From assembly GCA_013365325.1 (NCBI GenBank), contig JABVXV010000028.1, forward strand, positions 248,001-312,000: a stretch of DNA of 64,000 nucleotides, given 5' to 3'. A program made the translations under genes and the position numbers. Position 1 is the stretch's first letter. Each line of letters starts with the position of its first letter. Shown here one piece after another: positions 25,531 through 36,360 of this stretch. Source of the DNA: Dipetalonema caudispina (taxonomy: Eukaryota > Nematoda > Chromadorea > Rhabditida > Onchocercidae). The notes under the pieces were generated by a model. The model did no database searches and was not told the origin of the DNA. It worked only from the letters and a program-made list of their open reading frames with translations.

Positions 25531-27452
25531 ATGGCGTTACCAGAATCCTCCGCATCTGTTTCGAAGCATTTATCGAAAGATTTCCTCAGAGAGAAATTCA
25601 AGATGCTGCACCAGAAACGTGTAAGTTGGGAGTGATATTTTAGTACAATAATTGAATGTCACTCTAAGCCTCATTCAATAGTGACTATTCCTTAGTGTTA
25701 AATGCAAGAAAGGAGAAAAAAAACCGGTTAAGTGAGGTTGTCCAAAGTTCGTCAGAAATTTTACCTTTTAATTGTAAAAGCTACGGGGTATAATTTTTTC
25801 AAGAAATTCAATCAAAGCTTGGTTTTTTTAGCAAGAATCTCGTAAACTGAACTATGAACAAGTAGTAGAAGAAGATCATAGATCGAAGTTGCCGAAAAAT
25901 TACGATTTGAAACGAAAACGTCAAGAATGGGAGCTGAAGCAAATGGAATTGAAAAAGGTTAGTTCGTTCTACCGAGGCGAAGTTTTTGTTGATAATAACA
26001 ATCATGTCCTTGTATTAATGAATTATAGGGAAACGAAACATGCAGTTTGTAGAATTAATTGAAATTTGAGTAGTACAGGCGGGGTCTATTTCGTGTTGGC
26101 TTGTTGTTATTTATTCCACATGTGACCTTGCGTCAGGAATGTGAGAGGTTCCTCTCTCTTCTTTCTTTGGGCCTTTATTCAGCCATCATCTGTGCTAATA
26201 GTATTGAGACTCTTATGAATATCTCTTGGACACCCCTTTGTCGGTTAGATTTTTGCTGTAAAACAAATTTCATTTCAGGCTGCTGAAGAACGAGGAGAAG
26301 ATTATGATAGGTTACAAGCTCTGAAGACACAAGCAGATTTGATCGGGCGCAAGGAGATGGCCAAGAAAAAGAAGAAGCCCGACAGAGGCTTTAGTGGTGA
26401 GTTTTCCCGGGTTAGGAAGGTTTCAGATACTGCAAAGTTATTGGCAGAAACTTTACTCAGCTATTAACTTTGCAATATTGCAAGGAAAGTCATAGGCAGT
26501 GATTTTGGTACCATGTGTGAAACGTAGAATTATTTAGATGTTTGTCTACTGATCTAAAAAATTCTTATTTAAGTATTCCAGATTACGAAGCAATGACTTT
26601 ACGTCAGTACCAGCGATTGTCTGGAAATATCAAGCCTGATATGAAAGCATATGAAAAAATGAGAGAAGTTATGTAAGTATTTTTTGTTATTGTTTTCATT
26701 AAATCACTTGTCTCTTACATGGATTGCACTGGACGATAGAAGGTTGATTCCAATTGCAAAGTTCAATGGAATTAAAAGGTTGAGTAGTTCGTTCTGAATT
26801 TAGGTAGCATTTAGAAGGGTGAAAAGTGAGCTCAGTGCTTGTTATATTTATTTTCCGGTTAAAAAACAACATTAAAACTTTCAGTGATGCTACCGAGTTC
26901 TATCCTGGTGTGGATACACTTATTTCTGGAACTCACTATCCAACAGATGCTTCGTTAAATAAGCTAGCAGAAGATATTAAAGCACAGTAAGTGGATTTTT
27001 ATTGATTGGTTTCTTTTTTTTTGATTTCAATCTCAATCTTTGAATTTAGTTTGGAGTGGTTACCAACCTGAAATACACTTGTGCAACAAGTGTCAGTGAA
27101 GTTACTGTTGTATATCATCAATGAAATATTAGAGTGATGCTTTTGAGGTTTATTGGTAGACAGTTATGCAAATGAATTTTAACTTATCACCAATTTATCT
27201 GTGTTTCCGATTAAGTGATGGTGCAACCATATTTTTTGTCTTAATCATACTTGCTGTTATTTTACTTGAAATTTTTTTTTCTTCAGAGAAAAGAAACGTG
27301 ATCAATACCACCGCCGGCGAATGTTCGATCCGGATGCACCAATCGATTACATCAATGAACGGAACCGTAAATTCAATCAAAAGTTGGATCGGTTTTACGA
27401 TAAGTATACGGAAGACCTTAAAAGTGATCTTGAAAGAGGAACTGCTATATAA
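25531..27452 (+). CDS. SYF2: Pre-mRNA-splicing factor SYF2
   Basis: A small basic spliceosomal protein associated with the Prp19/NTC complex in the activated spliceosome; nuclear. Six exons: 25531-25620, 25832-25957, 26279-26396, 26582-26672, 26885-26986, 27287-27452. All phases agree, giving 230 aa, close to the human protein (~243). Landmarks: the lysine-rich N-terminal helix ([20 protein letters not shown]), the [20 protein letters not shown] segment, the [19 protein letters not shown] motif, and the C-terminal [22 protein letters not shown] block. The ATG follows TTTATCGTTACG with no clear acceptor, so a 5' UTR is likely. Confidence 0.96.
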
Positions 27453-28824
27453 TAGGATGTACCAATTTCATCTTTTTCAGTTTTGTAGCTCAGAATATTC
27501 TGTAATGTGATTTTTGAGAAACAAATTGAAGCATTACGCTTTACTGTTATGATCTTATCAAATTTGTTACTCATTTCTGGTATTTGCTTCTTGGTAACCG
27601 AAGCAGCTTTTTTCTCTATATTTATTTAAACCCGGTGTTAATGATATAATTCTATGGAGATATCGTTGATGATTGTTCTTGCTGTCCGCGTCTTTTTCTA
27701 TGTCGAAATCTTAAAATACAAATCCTTGTTTATTTCGGACGGATCCAGTTAATTGTCGTTTCTTGTGCAGAAATACGATTGATGTCAGATGTGCAGCAAA
27801 CAAGTTGTAAATACATTATTTGTTTTAATTTTTACGTTACGTAATGGTTATAACTCAATAATTGCCTTTCACCGTCCTGATTTTTATACAGTACCGAAAA
27901 AAGCTGCTTAAATTTCTTCGCTGAACTGAGTTGTGAACTGCAGATAGAGCATAGGTTTCAAGCTAAATTTGACATCCGTTATTGAAGTGGAAGAGGAAAG
28001 TTAATTTCATCGGACCCATTGTATAAACATATGATTTTTTAGAAAGAAGAAAGTGCGAAGTTTATAATGGCTTATTACGAGAACTCTAAGACGGTTGACT
28101 AATTTTTCTTTCAAGAAAAATAATTCTAACCAAAAATTTGGACTTGCTAAGTGTTGAATTAAAATTAAGTTATAGGAAATGGGAAATGTAATGAGATTTC
28201 TAGCCTTAGAACACTAATGACTTCAAATTATGTTTGTTACAACCAAATGAGAGGATTTGTTGAAAATACTAACAGAGGAGAAAACTCTCACTTATTTCTG
28301 CTAGTGAAGTTATTTTGCTTAAAAAGTTTCCTAGTGAGCAGATTTACTAACTTCCGTTAAGTGTTCAGACTGAAACATGCGCTAAACTCCAAGGTCGAGT
28401 TGAGTCTTCCTTAAAGTTGTACTGCTTTTCATAAAAGCGTAGCTTTTTTATGGTGCTTGCCGAATATTTTCGCTAATTTTTACTTTGATTTTAAAGAATT
28501 TTTGCTAAAATTTATTAAGCAGGCACGAGATGATTTTTTCGAGTGATAGTAATGGAAAGTTATTGCTTTGATTTGAATTTGATTTTGTAGAAATGAATAT
28601 TCAAATTTGATATTGTAAGAAGTAAGTTATGAAACTAAAGAATTTATTTGCTGGAAAAAAAAAACTAGTTAATTAGAAAATCTGTTAATAGTTTTGGCTG
28701 CAGTGAATTTTTGCTATCCAGGATATAGGCTGTCAAGTCACGTCAGTTTGGGAAAGCCGATTTTGAAGATCAGCAGATGAATGAATTAACAATCTACGTG
28801 TCTGTACGTAATTTCTGCTGATTG
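27453..28824. other. Intergenic region after SYF2
   Basis: Contains the SYF2 3' UTR. It is AT-rich with stops in all frames; no gene, repeat or RNA was recognised. Confidence 0.5.
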
Positions 28825-30032
28825 CTATTTGGATCGGCGACTTGCCTCACAATGACATATGAATTTAATGGACGATTACAGTTAGGAAATTGAATTCATC
28901 TGAAGCACAAATGACGGGATTTATGGAATTATTGAAATTTATTCAGTGTTAGTTGTATAAATTTATAACTTATATTGCAGAAAAGTTTAGGATGAATTTT
29001 TTTGAAAGAAATGAATCGAATCCTTCCCTACTTTTTACATACTTGGAAGAATTACTAACCAATAGTGTCTCAAAGATCTACAAGTACAAGATGGACTTAT
29101 ATTTGATGGAAGATTTTCTTCGTTGAATATAAGAATATTCAAAATATGAATAAAATAAAATTCTTACACTAAGAGTAAGCATAAATATTGCCAGCCCATA
29201 GATATTAATTATTACTGTAGTAGGGGAAACAGTCTTTTTAATATTTGTTGATGAAGTAACCTGACTAAATCTATGATCAAGTCGTTTGATTAACGCATTC
29301 ATACTAGTTTTTCATTAATTCATGAATTTCTCATATTTGAAAAAATTAAAAGCCCAGTTGAAATAGATTTTATTCCCTTAAATAGTTTGTAACAACTTAA
29401 GAAATATGATTTCACGTGAAGAAATTGTACCATGATCGAGTTTTTGATAGATTTATCGGATATGGTTTGATATTATTTTGCATCAATAACTGAAAAGGAA
29501 TAAAGTGAAAAGAATTTAGGAATAAAATTGAAGATAATGTCAAGTAGTATAGTACTGTAAGTTAAAATAAATATATTCTATTATCTTGCTATTTATTGAA
29601 AATTTTGAATCTTTTTTGATTATTCTGGGACTACGTCTTCAAAAACTTATTGTTGAAACCTCAGTTTAAGAAAATTCTATTAGATTTCAAATGCAAACTA
29701 ACCTTACGACCACCGTATGGCATCAGAATCTCGTCCAGTTTCTCCATTCTTCGATCTACTGGTGTGCTGTGATCATTAAGTATTGCTAACGTTTGCTGTT
29801 TCACTTGTTCAGGTAATTTACGCCATATTTCTAAAGTCTTCTCTTTCTGACTTTTCACATTTTGTTGAAGTATAATATGTTGCAATATCCGATAACCGGA
29901 TGGAAATAATCGCTCAAAAAACGAATTCTTTTGCTGCACAATAGTATCATTGATGTCGGTATTGTTTAATTGCGCAATTCCCGTTGTCAGGGAAATTGTA
30001 AAAATAAAAATGATAGAAGTAGTGAATTTCAT
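28825..30032 (-). CDS. Unrecognised small secreted or single-pass membrane protein
   Basis: Family not recognised. ATG 30032 opens a clear signal peptide (KFTTSIIFIFTISLTTGIAQ) and a ~90-residue, helix-rich, charged domain with an N-glycosylation sequon (NNTD) and the stretch EIWRKLPEQVKQQTLAILND. The exon 29703-30032 ends ...MPYGGRK at a strong AAG|GTTAGT donor. The best continuation is 29168-29287 (VTSSTNIKKTVSPTT, then a hydrophobic IINIYGLAIFMLTLS, strong donor GTAAGA), an 18-nt micro-exon at 29060-29077, and 28825-28845 giving the tail ASRRSK and stop. That makes a type I membrane protein of ~165 aa. Without splicing the ORF stops at 29661 (123 aa, secreted); another option is a terminal exon near 29596-29632. 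The 5' exon is solid and the 3' end is inference. Confidence 0.55.
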
Positions 30033-30620
30033 GAGAATGGGAAGAGACAAAGATGCACGTTTGTGCTGATTCAGCAACCCTTTCTGATCACAGGTATGAT
30101 GATATTTGGCTTTCCTCGATAGAAATCGGTGAATAATAACATCTGATGGCACTGAGTAATGTTTGTGTATACATCATCTCTTTTCTACCATTTAAGTGGC
30201 GGCCATTGAATCAATCAGAATTGATTTATAAACTTGAAGAGAAGCAGTTCTTCTGCTATTTCTAGTATCTCTAGATCACTGAAGACTTCCAATAGGAATG
30301 TACTAATACTAATCAGTAATTTTTCTATTTAACTAAAAGTAAGTAACTTTTATGATTGTCATTTTAATTCCAATATGGTTGAAAGATTTAATAAATTGAT
30401 GATTGTTACTAATTCTTTTCTATTTGTTGCAATTAATTGAAATCTTTTACAAAAATTGGAAGAGATATGAGTAATCAAGAAGCATTGTATATATTGTAAT
30501 TTGCCGATGACACGTCATTTATGATGTGCTGTAATTTTTTAGATGTATGGGAAATAATTTATTTATTTATCTTAACTGTAAATCAGAACGATCAAATATT
30601 TCGTACATTATTATTTAATA
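30033..30620. other. Short intergenic spacer
   Basis: About 590 bp between two small membrane-protein genes on the same strand; AT-rich, with no feature seen. Confidence 0.4.
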
Positions 30621-33600
30621 TTACAAGAAAAAAAAAAAAGTAATAAATTGCCAAATGGCAAAAAGCAAACATATCTGACTGTTAAACAGTGAAGATTTGG
30701 TAGCAATGGAAGAATAAGTAAAACTGTCAACATTTTTGGTAATCACTTTCTGCACTTGTTGCTGCTTAAACATCCGTAGTTTTTCATTAATCGTTACCGT
30801 ATCCATTTCCGTATTTTGATGTGACACCTACCAAAAAAAAAAAAAAAAAAAACGAAAAATTTCATATTTTGAAATTTATATAAATTCATTTTTTTTACCC
30901 GCTCCAATTATTGGAAAATGGAAAAATTTTTTTAATTCTAAATAAAAAAGAAGGAATATTTGAGGATTCCTATAACTGAAACTTATTCATTTCTAACATA
31001 CATAACAGACTTATTCCTGTCAGACTTACTCAAGTCCATAAGTTTGTTGACATGAAGGCTAAATCCGATGTAAAACGGCTAATGATCAATGATACTTTGG
31101 TTAGTTTTGTCAAGTCCATCAATTCTTTCATTACCTCTATGAACTCAATTCTCTGTTTGCAACCTTTTTTATTAAATAATATTACAAAGTTCAAATTTAA
31201 ATTTAGCAAACCAAGTGGAATGAAGTAATTTTATCAGGCCCATTCCCATTATCGCTAATTGTTCTGTCAATACTTTGCAGTGCCTACCTCACGGTCATCG
31301 TTTTCGTAAATCATTTCCGTAAAATTTCGCTGTATAATTGGAACCCATTCAATGTGAGGCGTTGCTTCATCTGTAATGCCTAACCAAATTCGATTAGTTT
31401 TTTTCTGTTTTCCCAGGAGAAAATTTCAGTTTCCGTCTATTTTTGAAATAACGCTTTCAATCGTAGTTTTGAAATTGAACCAAATTACTTGAAAATATTT
31501 TCCTGGCTTATTTATGATAATCAAAGTTAATAAACAGAGAGTAATCCAAGTATAATATTATGAAATGGAGATATCAACCTGCCTTGATTATGTTCGAGAT
31601 GTCCATGCGATGAAATTTTGCTTAAAAAAAATGACTTCAGTAATAATGCTGATAAGATACAGACAGTGATAAGTGAATAGTACATTTATAGAATTGTTAG
31701 AAAACAAATGTCAGTAATTGCATTCAGAACAAATACCACAACATTCTGAAATTTTCTAGAATAGAGTAAATGGATTAGTTAGAAAATTATGCAAATTATG
31801 ATGTAAAATTTTTAAAATCCTTAATTTAACCAAAAATGTTGGTTAAGATAATAAGTTTCTAAATTATGGTTAAAGATGGAATTTAAAAATTAAGCTGGAA
31901 ATTTCAAAAAATGAAAGCACTAGTGCAATTCGATTCCATTTATTCAATTTCTATCAATCAAACAATCTTTATGATTAAATAGTCTGCTACTGGTAGGAAA
32001 TTGGAATGTCGAAATATGCTCGACGTTGTTGCTCGTTTACACTTTATAATTATATCACTATTGATGTGATTATTTGTTATTGATACTAAAAAGATATCAA
32101 ATTAGACTGATTAAAAACTGCCACATAGAAAAAATCAAAATACAAATGATCATATATCATGTATTATAACACATTATAATAATTTCCGGTATCCACAAAC
32201 ATCAGACAGCCTGACATTAAGATACACCAATGGACTTAAACAATAAAATACAACCCACGTATATTATAAATTTCAAAAATAAATAAATCTCTTCAGTATT
32301 CCGAAAGACAATATATGAATCATTCGAAGAAGATTTCACTGATTAGATTTAAAGGACGCTTTTTTGTCAGAAGTGTAAAAAAAATGAAAGAAATCTTCGT
32401 GATTTCGAGAAATAAGACAGGATGATGAATTTGAAAGCCTAATAGTTTCTAATCCGTAAAGAGGAATTTAATTTAGAAATAAATGGAAAATTGAATTCAG
32501 TTTTGGTTTCTCAGTTGAGCATGCATTTATACTCTTCCCTAAAAGTACGGATACTTTTTCTTAGATTCATAATGATACCTTAAATTACATTATTATTAGT
32601 AATGAAGTTTGAGAAAAACACTCTGAGATGAGTAAAATTAATAATCTACAAGGTAGCAATTAAAAAGATTACATGGTGGGAAATTTTCAGATCAACAAAT
32701 GAGTAAATTTGATCGGCCTTCTAGCTTCAAAAATGAAGGTCACTTTTAATTTTCCGTGATATTCTTAAGATAGATTAAGTATAAGCAGATAAGCCATATA
32801 AATAAATCTTTTAAAGTACTTTTAAGTCACCTTTCATTTGTACAAATAAACAGTTCGGTATTGGAAGCAATTAAACTTCGAACCTTTAAGTGATGGAGAA
32901 GAAGGAAAGAGTATTGCAAAGTTGAACATCTAAATTAACTTTACAGATCTGTGATAAGTCGTAAAATCTTCACAAAAAGTTCATTGGTATACAAATATAT
33001 AAATAAACTAATAGATTGACAAGATTTTTTGGTAAAAATATATTTCATTCATGGCTAGAATTGATAATAGGCTCTATCACAATTTAATTCTTAGAGTCAG
33101 CGCGACTGGTCACATATCGATTCCATCTTCCGTCACTTCCATCACTTCAGTGAAAATCCAAACACAACATGATTGATTGAAGGCTGTCAGTTCTGATTTA
33201 GAAGACAGTGTACTTCGGAAGAAGGAAATATGCACAATATGCAAAGTTTATATGAATAGCTACAATTTAAGAAAAAGTATTTGAAACTTTTAAACAAAAA
33301 GAATTCGAATAGCTGAAACTTCAAAGAGAAAAACGATTGTTTTCTGAAAAGAAATCTATCAAACAACCAGCTAACATTGTAAATATTAGAACATATGTTT
33401 ATGAAGATGAAGGGTAAAAGCTGTGAGTATCTAAGTGTTAAGCCAAACACTTCTTAAGAATAGTGTAAAGTATTATAATTATTGTTGAAGAGAATTGGCG
33501 ACATCGAAATTTGCTGAGAGAAAACAGAGAAGTTGATCAAATTTGAAACGATCCAAAGAAATTTGCAATCATTCAATCGTCAGAGTTCGCTTTTTTTTCT

Positions 33601-33965
33601 TTGTTTATTAAAGGTTCATCTATTATTGGTGATATTAAATTAGTTTGCATAAATTTTCAAAAAAAAAAAAAAAAAATGGAAGGAATTTAAAATGTAAAAA
33701 ATGTTTAAAAATGTCCAATGATTCTCATTGAGAGTATTATCATAAACTTACAATGATTTCTATCCGAAGTGCTTCCAGTAAGTACTGATTGAGGGAAGAT
33801 GTTGAAAATGTTAAGATGATTGTCAAAATCAACGATCAACAATAATGTGCAAATACCAAGTGGAATAAACAAATCTGAAATAAACGTCAAAATAAGCCTT
33901 TTTTTTTCCTCTAGTTGAGAAAAAAAACAAATCTTCGAACTTGGCCAGTTTTTATCTTTATTCAT
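30621..33965 (-). CDS. Unrecognised protein with N-terminal hydrophobic segment and C-terminal GPI-signal-like tail
   Basis: Family not recognised. Four exons in consistent phase, 33752-33965, 31579-31620, 31288-31379 and 30621-30827, give 184 aa. The N-terminus has a hydrophobic stretch (LILTFISDLFIPLGICTLLLIV, ~residues 26-47) suited to a signal anchor or late signal peptide. The middle is hydrophilic (KAGITDEATPHIEWVPIIQR, TVTINEKLRMFKQQQVQKV). The extreme C-terminus is SQICLLFAIWQFITFFFFL then stop, behind a Ser/Thr-rich spacer, as in GPI-attachment signals or tail-anchored proteins. Intron 1 is long (~2.1 kb). Start 33965 is the first in-frame ATG; an upstream exon near 34.3 kb does not fit by phase. 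It shares orientation and overall plan with the neighbour at 28825-30032. Confidence 0.5.
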
Positions 33966-36360
33966 TTCCAGCTTATTTTAATTAATATTTTCTGCAACGT
34001 AAACAAAGCTGATGTCATGACGTATTGATCTAATAAAGCAATCAATTGGATCTCTTCTCGAAATTTTTTTACAAACGAGACAAAAATAAACACACACTCC
34101 AACAATGATCAATCCAATTTTATTTTCCTTCTCGATGAGGTGACACTTATAGAACAGCAAACACTTACAGAAAAGTATATTTTCATTTTATTTCTTATAA
34201 CTAATGATATCTGTCAAATTCATAAAACAGTGAATTAAAGGAACTAAAGGAGGGAATAAAGACATTTCACTGCTTACCTGTTGCTTCATTACAATAAATT
34301 TTAACGAACCATTCATCCATCCATCCATCCCATAAATTATTCTCATACAATAAGACCTCCTCCTCCAATCAATGTTGTTACAATATATAATCATGCGGGA
34401 ATATGTCTGAAGAGAGAGTAATTTTTAAAACATAAATTCAACAAAGAGATATGTGTCAGTTTGAAATGTTAATCGCAATTGCTTTCAGCTTCTTATTTTA
34501 GCTGTATAATATTTGAGAAGGCTTCAGATGAATTTAAACCAATAACTACTTCGTGCAAATTATAATAATCCAGAAATTATTTCTTAAGAAGAATGGAAAC
34601 CATTGAAAATTTTTCAAATTTTTGAATAATGCCTTTCAAATAATACAAAAATTTGGTTTCTTTCAAAAATATCTATTTTTGCTTGCAAACAGAATATGCT
34701 TTCTTGAATATCTGCGACAAGTTGTATGCATGGAAAAATCAAAACGGATGAAAGTTATTTGGACAAAATATGTAGGACACTAATAACTATTGCGCCAACT
34801 AGTTACATTGTTATCAACAAAATTCGATGAAGCATAAGTGTTGCGTTTCACTCGCATCTATTTGACACTTCAGAAAAAGAGGAAAAGTGCAGTATCCAAA
34901 AATTTCAATCAAAGGGATTGCAAATATGCTAAAAATGGAATCAGAAACTAACTTTATTTCGAAACAGATTGAGTATCATAACTGCAATCAATCAAATCAA
35001 TTTTATCTTCCAGCTTTATCTCCATTCGATAATAATAAGTGATAACAATTCATTGATTGTCACTTACTTTCAGTCACTGAGGCCATAGCGAAGCATTTTA
35101 GGAGACTATTATTATGCAACATTAAAATTGCAATCAATAATTGCATAGAGATGTTGTAACTTGAGAAAAGTGTAAAGTTAGGTAAACATCTCAACCAAGA
35201 AAATCTCCTAACTTTAATTAAAAATATCACACTTTTACGAGATCGTCGAAATTCATCAGAGTTTATCTTTTTCTCGCTTCCACAAATCTCGATTACCGAG
35301 ACTGATCAACAAACTGTTAGCATAGTTCAAGGAAGAGATATAAGTATATGTTGACAGAGTAGTAAAAAGATATGAATGAGAATGCTTCTATGAAATGCAA
35401 TTAAATTATTTCTGATTTCGTCATTTCATTTCTCCAGACCATAATATTTAATGATTTTCAAAATTTGCAAGTTCTTGAGTAAAATTTACAAAACTTATTC
35501 GGATTAATTCTATTTTTCGGACTAATAATTTCTGTGATTATTAAATTATAGCTGCTTTGTAAACTATTCGTATTTCCTTTTTATAGAAGATAATGAAAAT
35601 GAGGATTGAGAGAAAGATGAATACACAACAAGAATTATGATAGCATTTTGTAAGTAAGAGTTACGACATTGTCGATAAGTGATTATGTTGGACTTGTTCT
35701 TTTCTTGTTTGCGTGGGAGTTGAAACAGATCTTTGGTACAACACCGTTACTGATACTGCGAATCCGGATATTTATCTGACAGATGCAGAACCGAAGTTAA
35801 AAAAAATTTTGATTTCCAACAAGACAAGACCTAAAGCCGTAACTGATCCAGTTGTATTACTACATTATCTAATACTACTGTGTAATTATATACTGTTTGT
35901 GGAATTTGTTGTAGACCGTTGTAACGCAGCAACTTCATTTGCACTATCGTATAATTGTTATAAATTGTAATGGATATTATATAAGATAAATAATTCTATC
36001 AATATTTTATACATAGATCGTTTGAAAATCGCAACCATAGTATGTCCTCAAGGGGACATCTTTTTCTACTTGTTGATGAACTTTCTTCTTGATTTCTTGA
36101 TTTTTTTTTTCATTATTTTTGATTTTTTTAGTTCTGTTCCTTCGTTTCCTTTCCTTTTTAATGCTAAATTTTGATTGATGATCAATCTTACAAATCATTT
36201 AGAGGAATTTTCTAATATATGAAGTACTTAACGATCCGAAGCGGAAATATATGGTAATGAGGAAGAACGTTGTCATTGAAGGTAATTAACATTGAAAATA
36301 TTGATCCGAGATTTTAAATTCGGTTTAGATGTATTTGAGTATTATCGGTCGCAGGACGGA
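33966..36360. other. Gene-poor region with a weak plus-strand ORF
   Basis: AT-rich. A short ATCC-type simple repeat lies at 34312-34330. ORFs at 33978-34160 and 34188-34394 (minus) have no domain and do not splice in frame to the gene at 33965. The plus-strand ORF at 35713-35970 is listed separately. A lysine-rich ORF at 36007-36198 (-) lies just past the kinase stop. Confidence 0.4.
35713..35970 (+). CDS. Weak ORF, possible exon of an unknown gene
   Basis: 85 codons from GTG with no ATG at the front. The first half (VETDLWYNTVTDTANPDIY...) uses mixed codons and looks coding; the second half is hydrophobic (LLHYLILLCNYILFVEF). No partner exon or domain was recognised, and the opposite strand has a short ATG ORF in the same place. 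It may be a relic or chance. Confidence 0.15.
   Translation: MGVETDLWYNTVTDTANPDIYLTDAEPKLKKILISNKTRPKAVTDPVVLLHYLILLCNYILFVEFVVDRCNAATSFALSYNCYKL

Noticed and set aside
34188..34394. Minus ORF ending at a GTAAGC donor, as a possible first exon of the 30621-33965 gene
   Set aside because: It leaves phase 0, while the next exon would need phase 1; the in-frame ATG at 33965 needs no extra exon.
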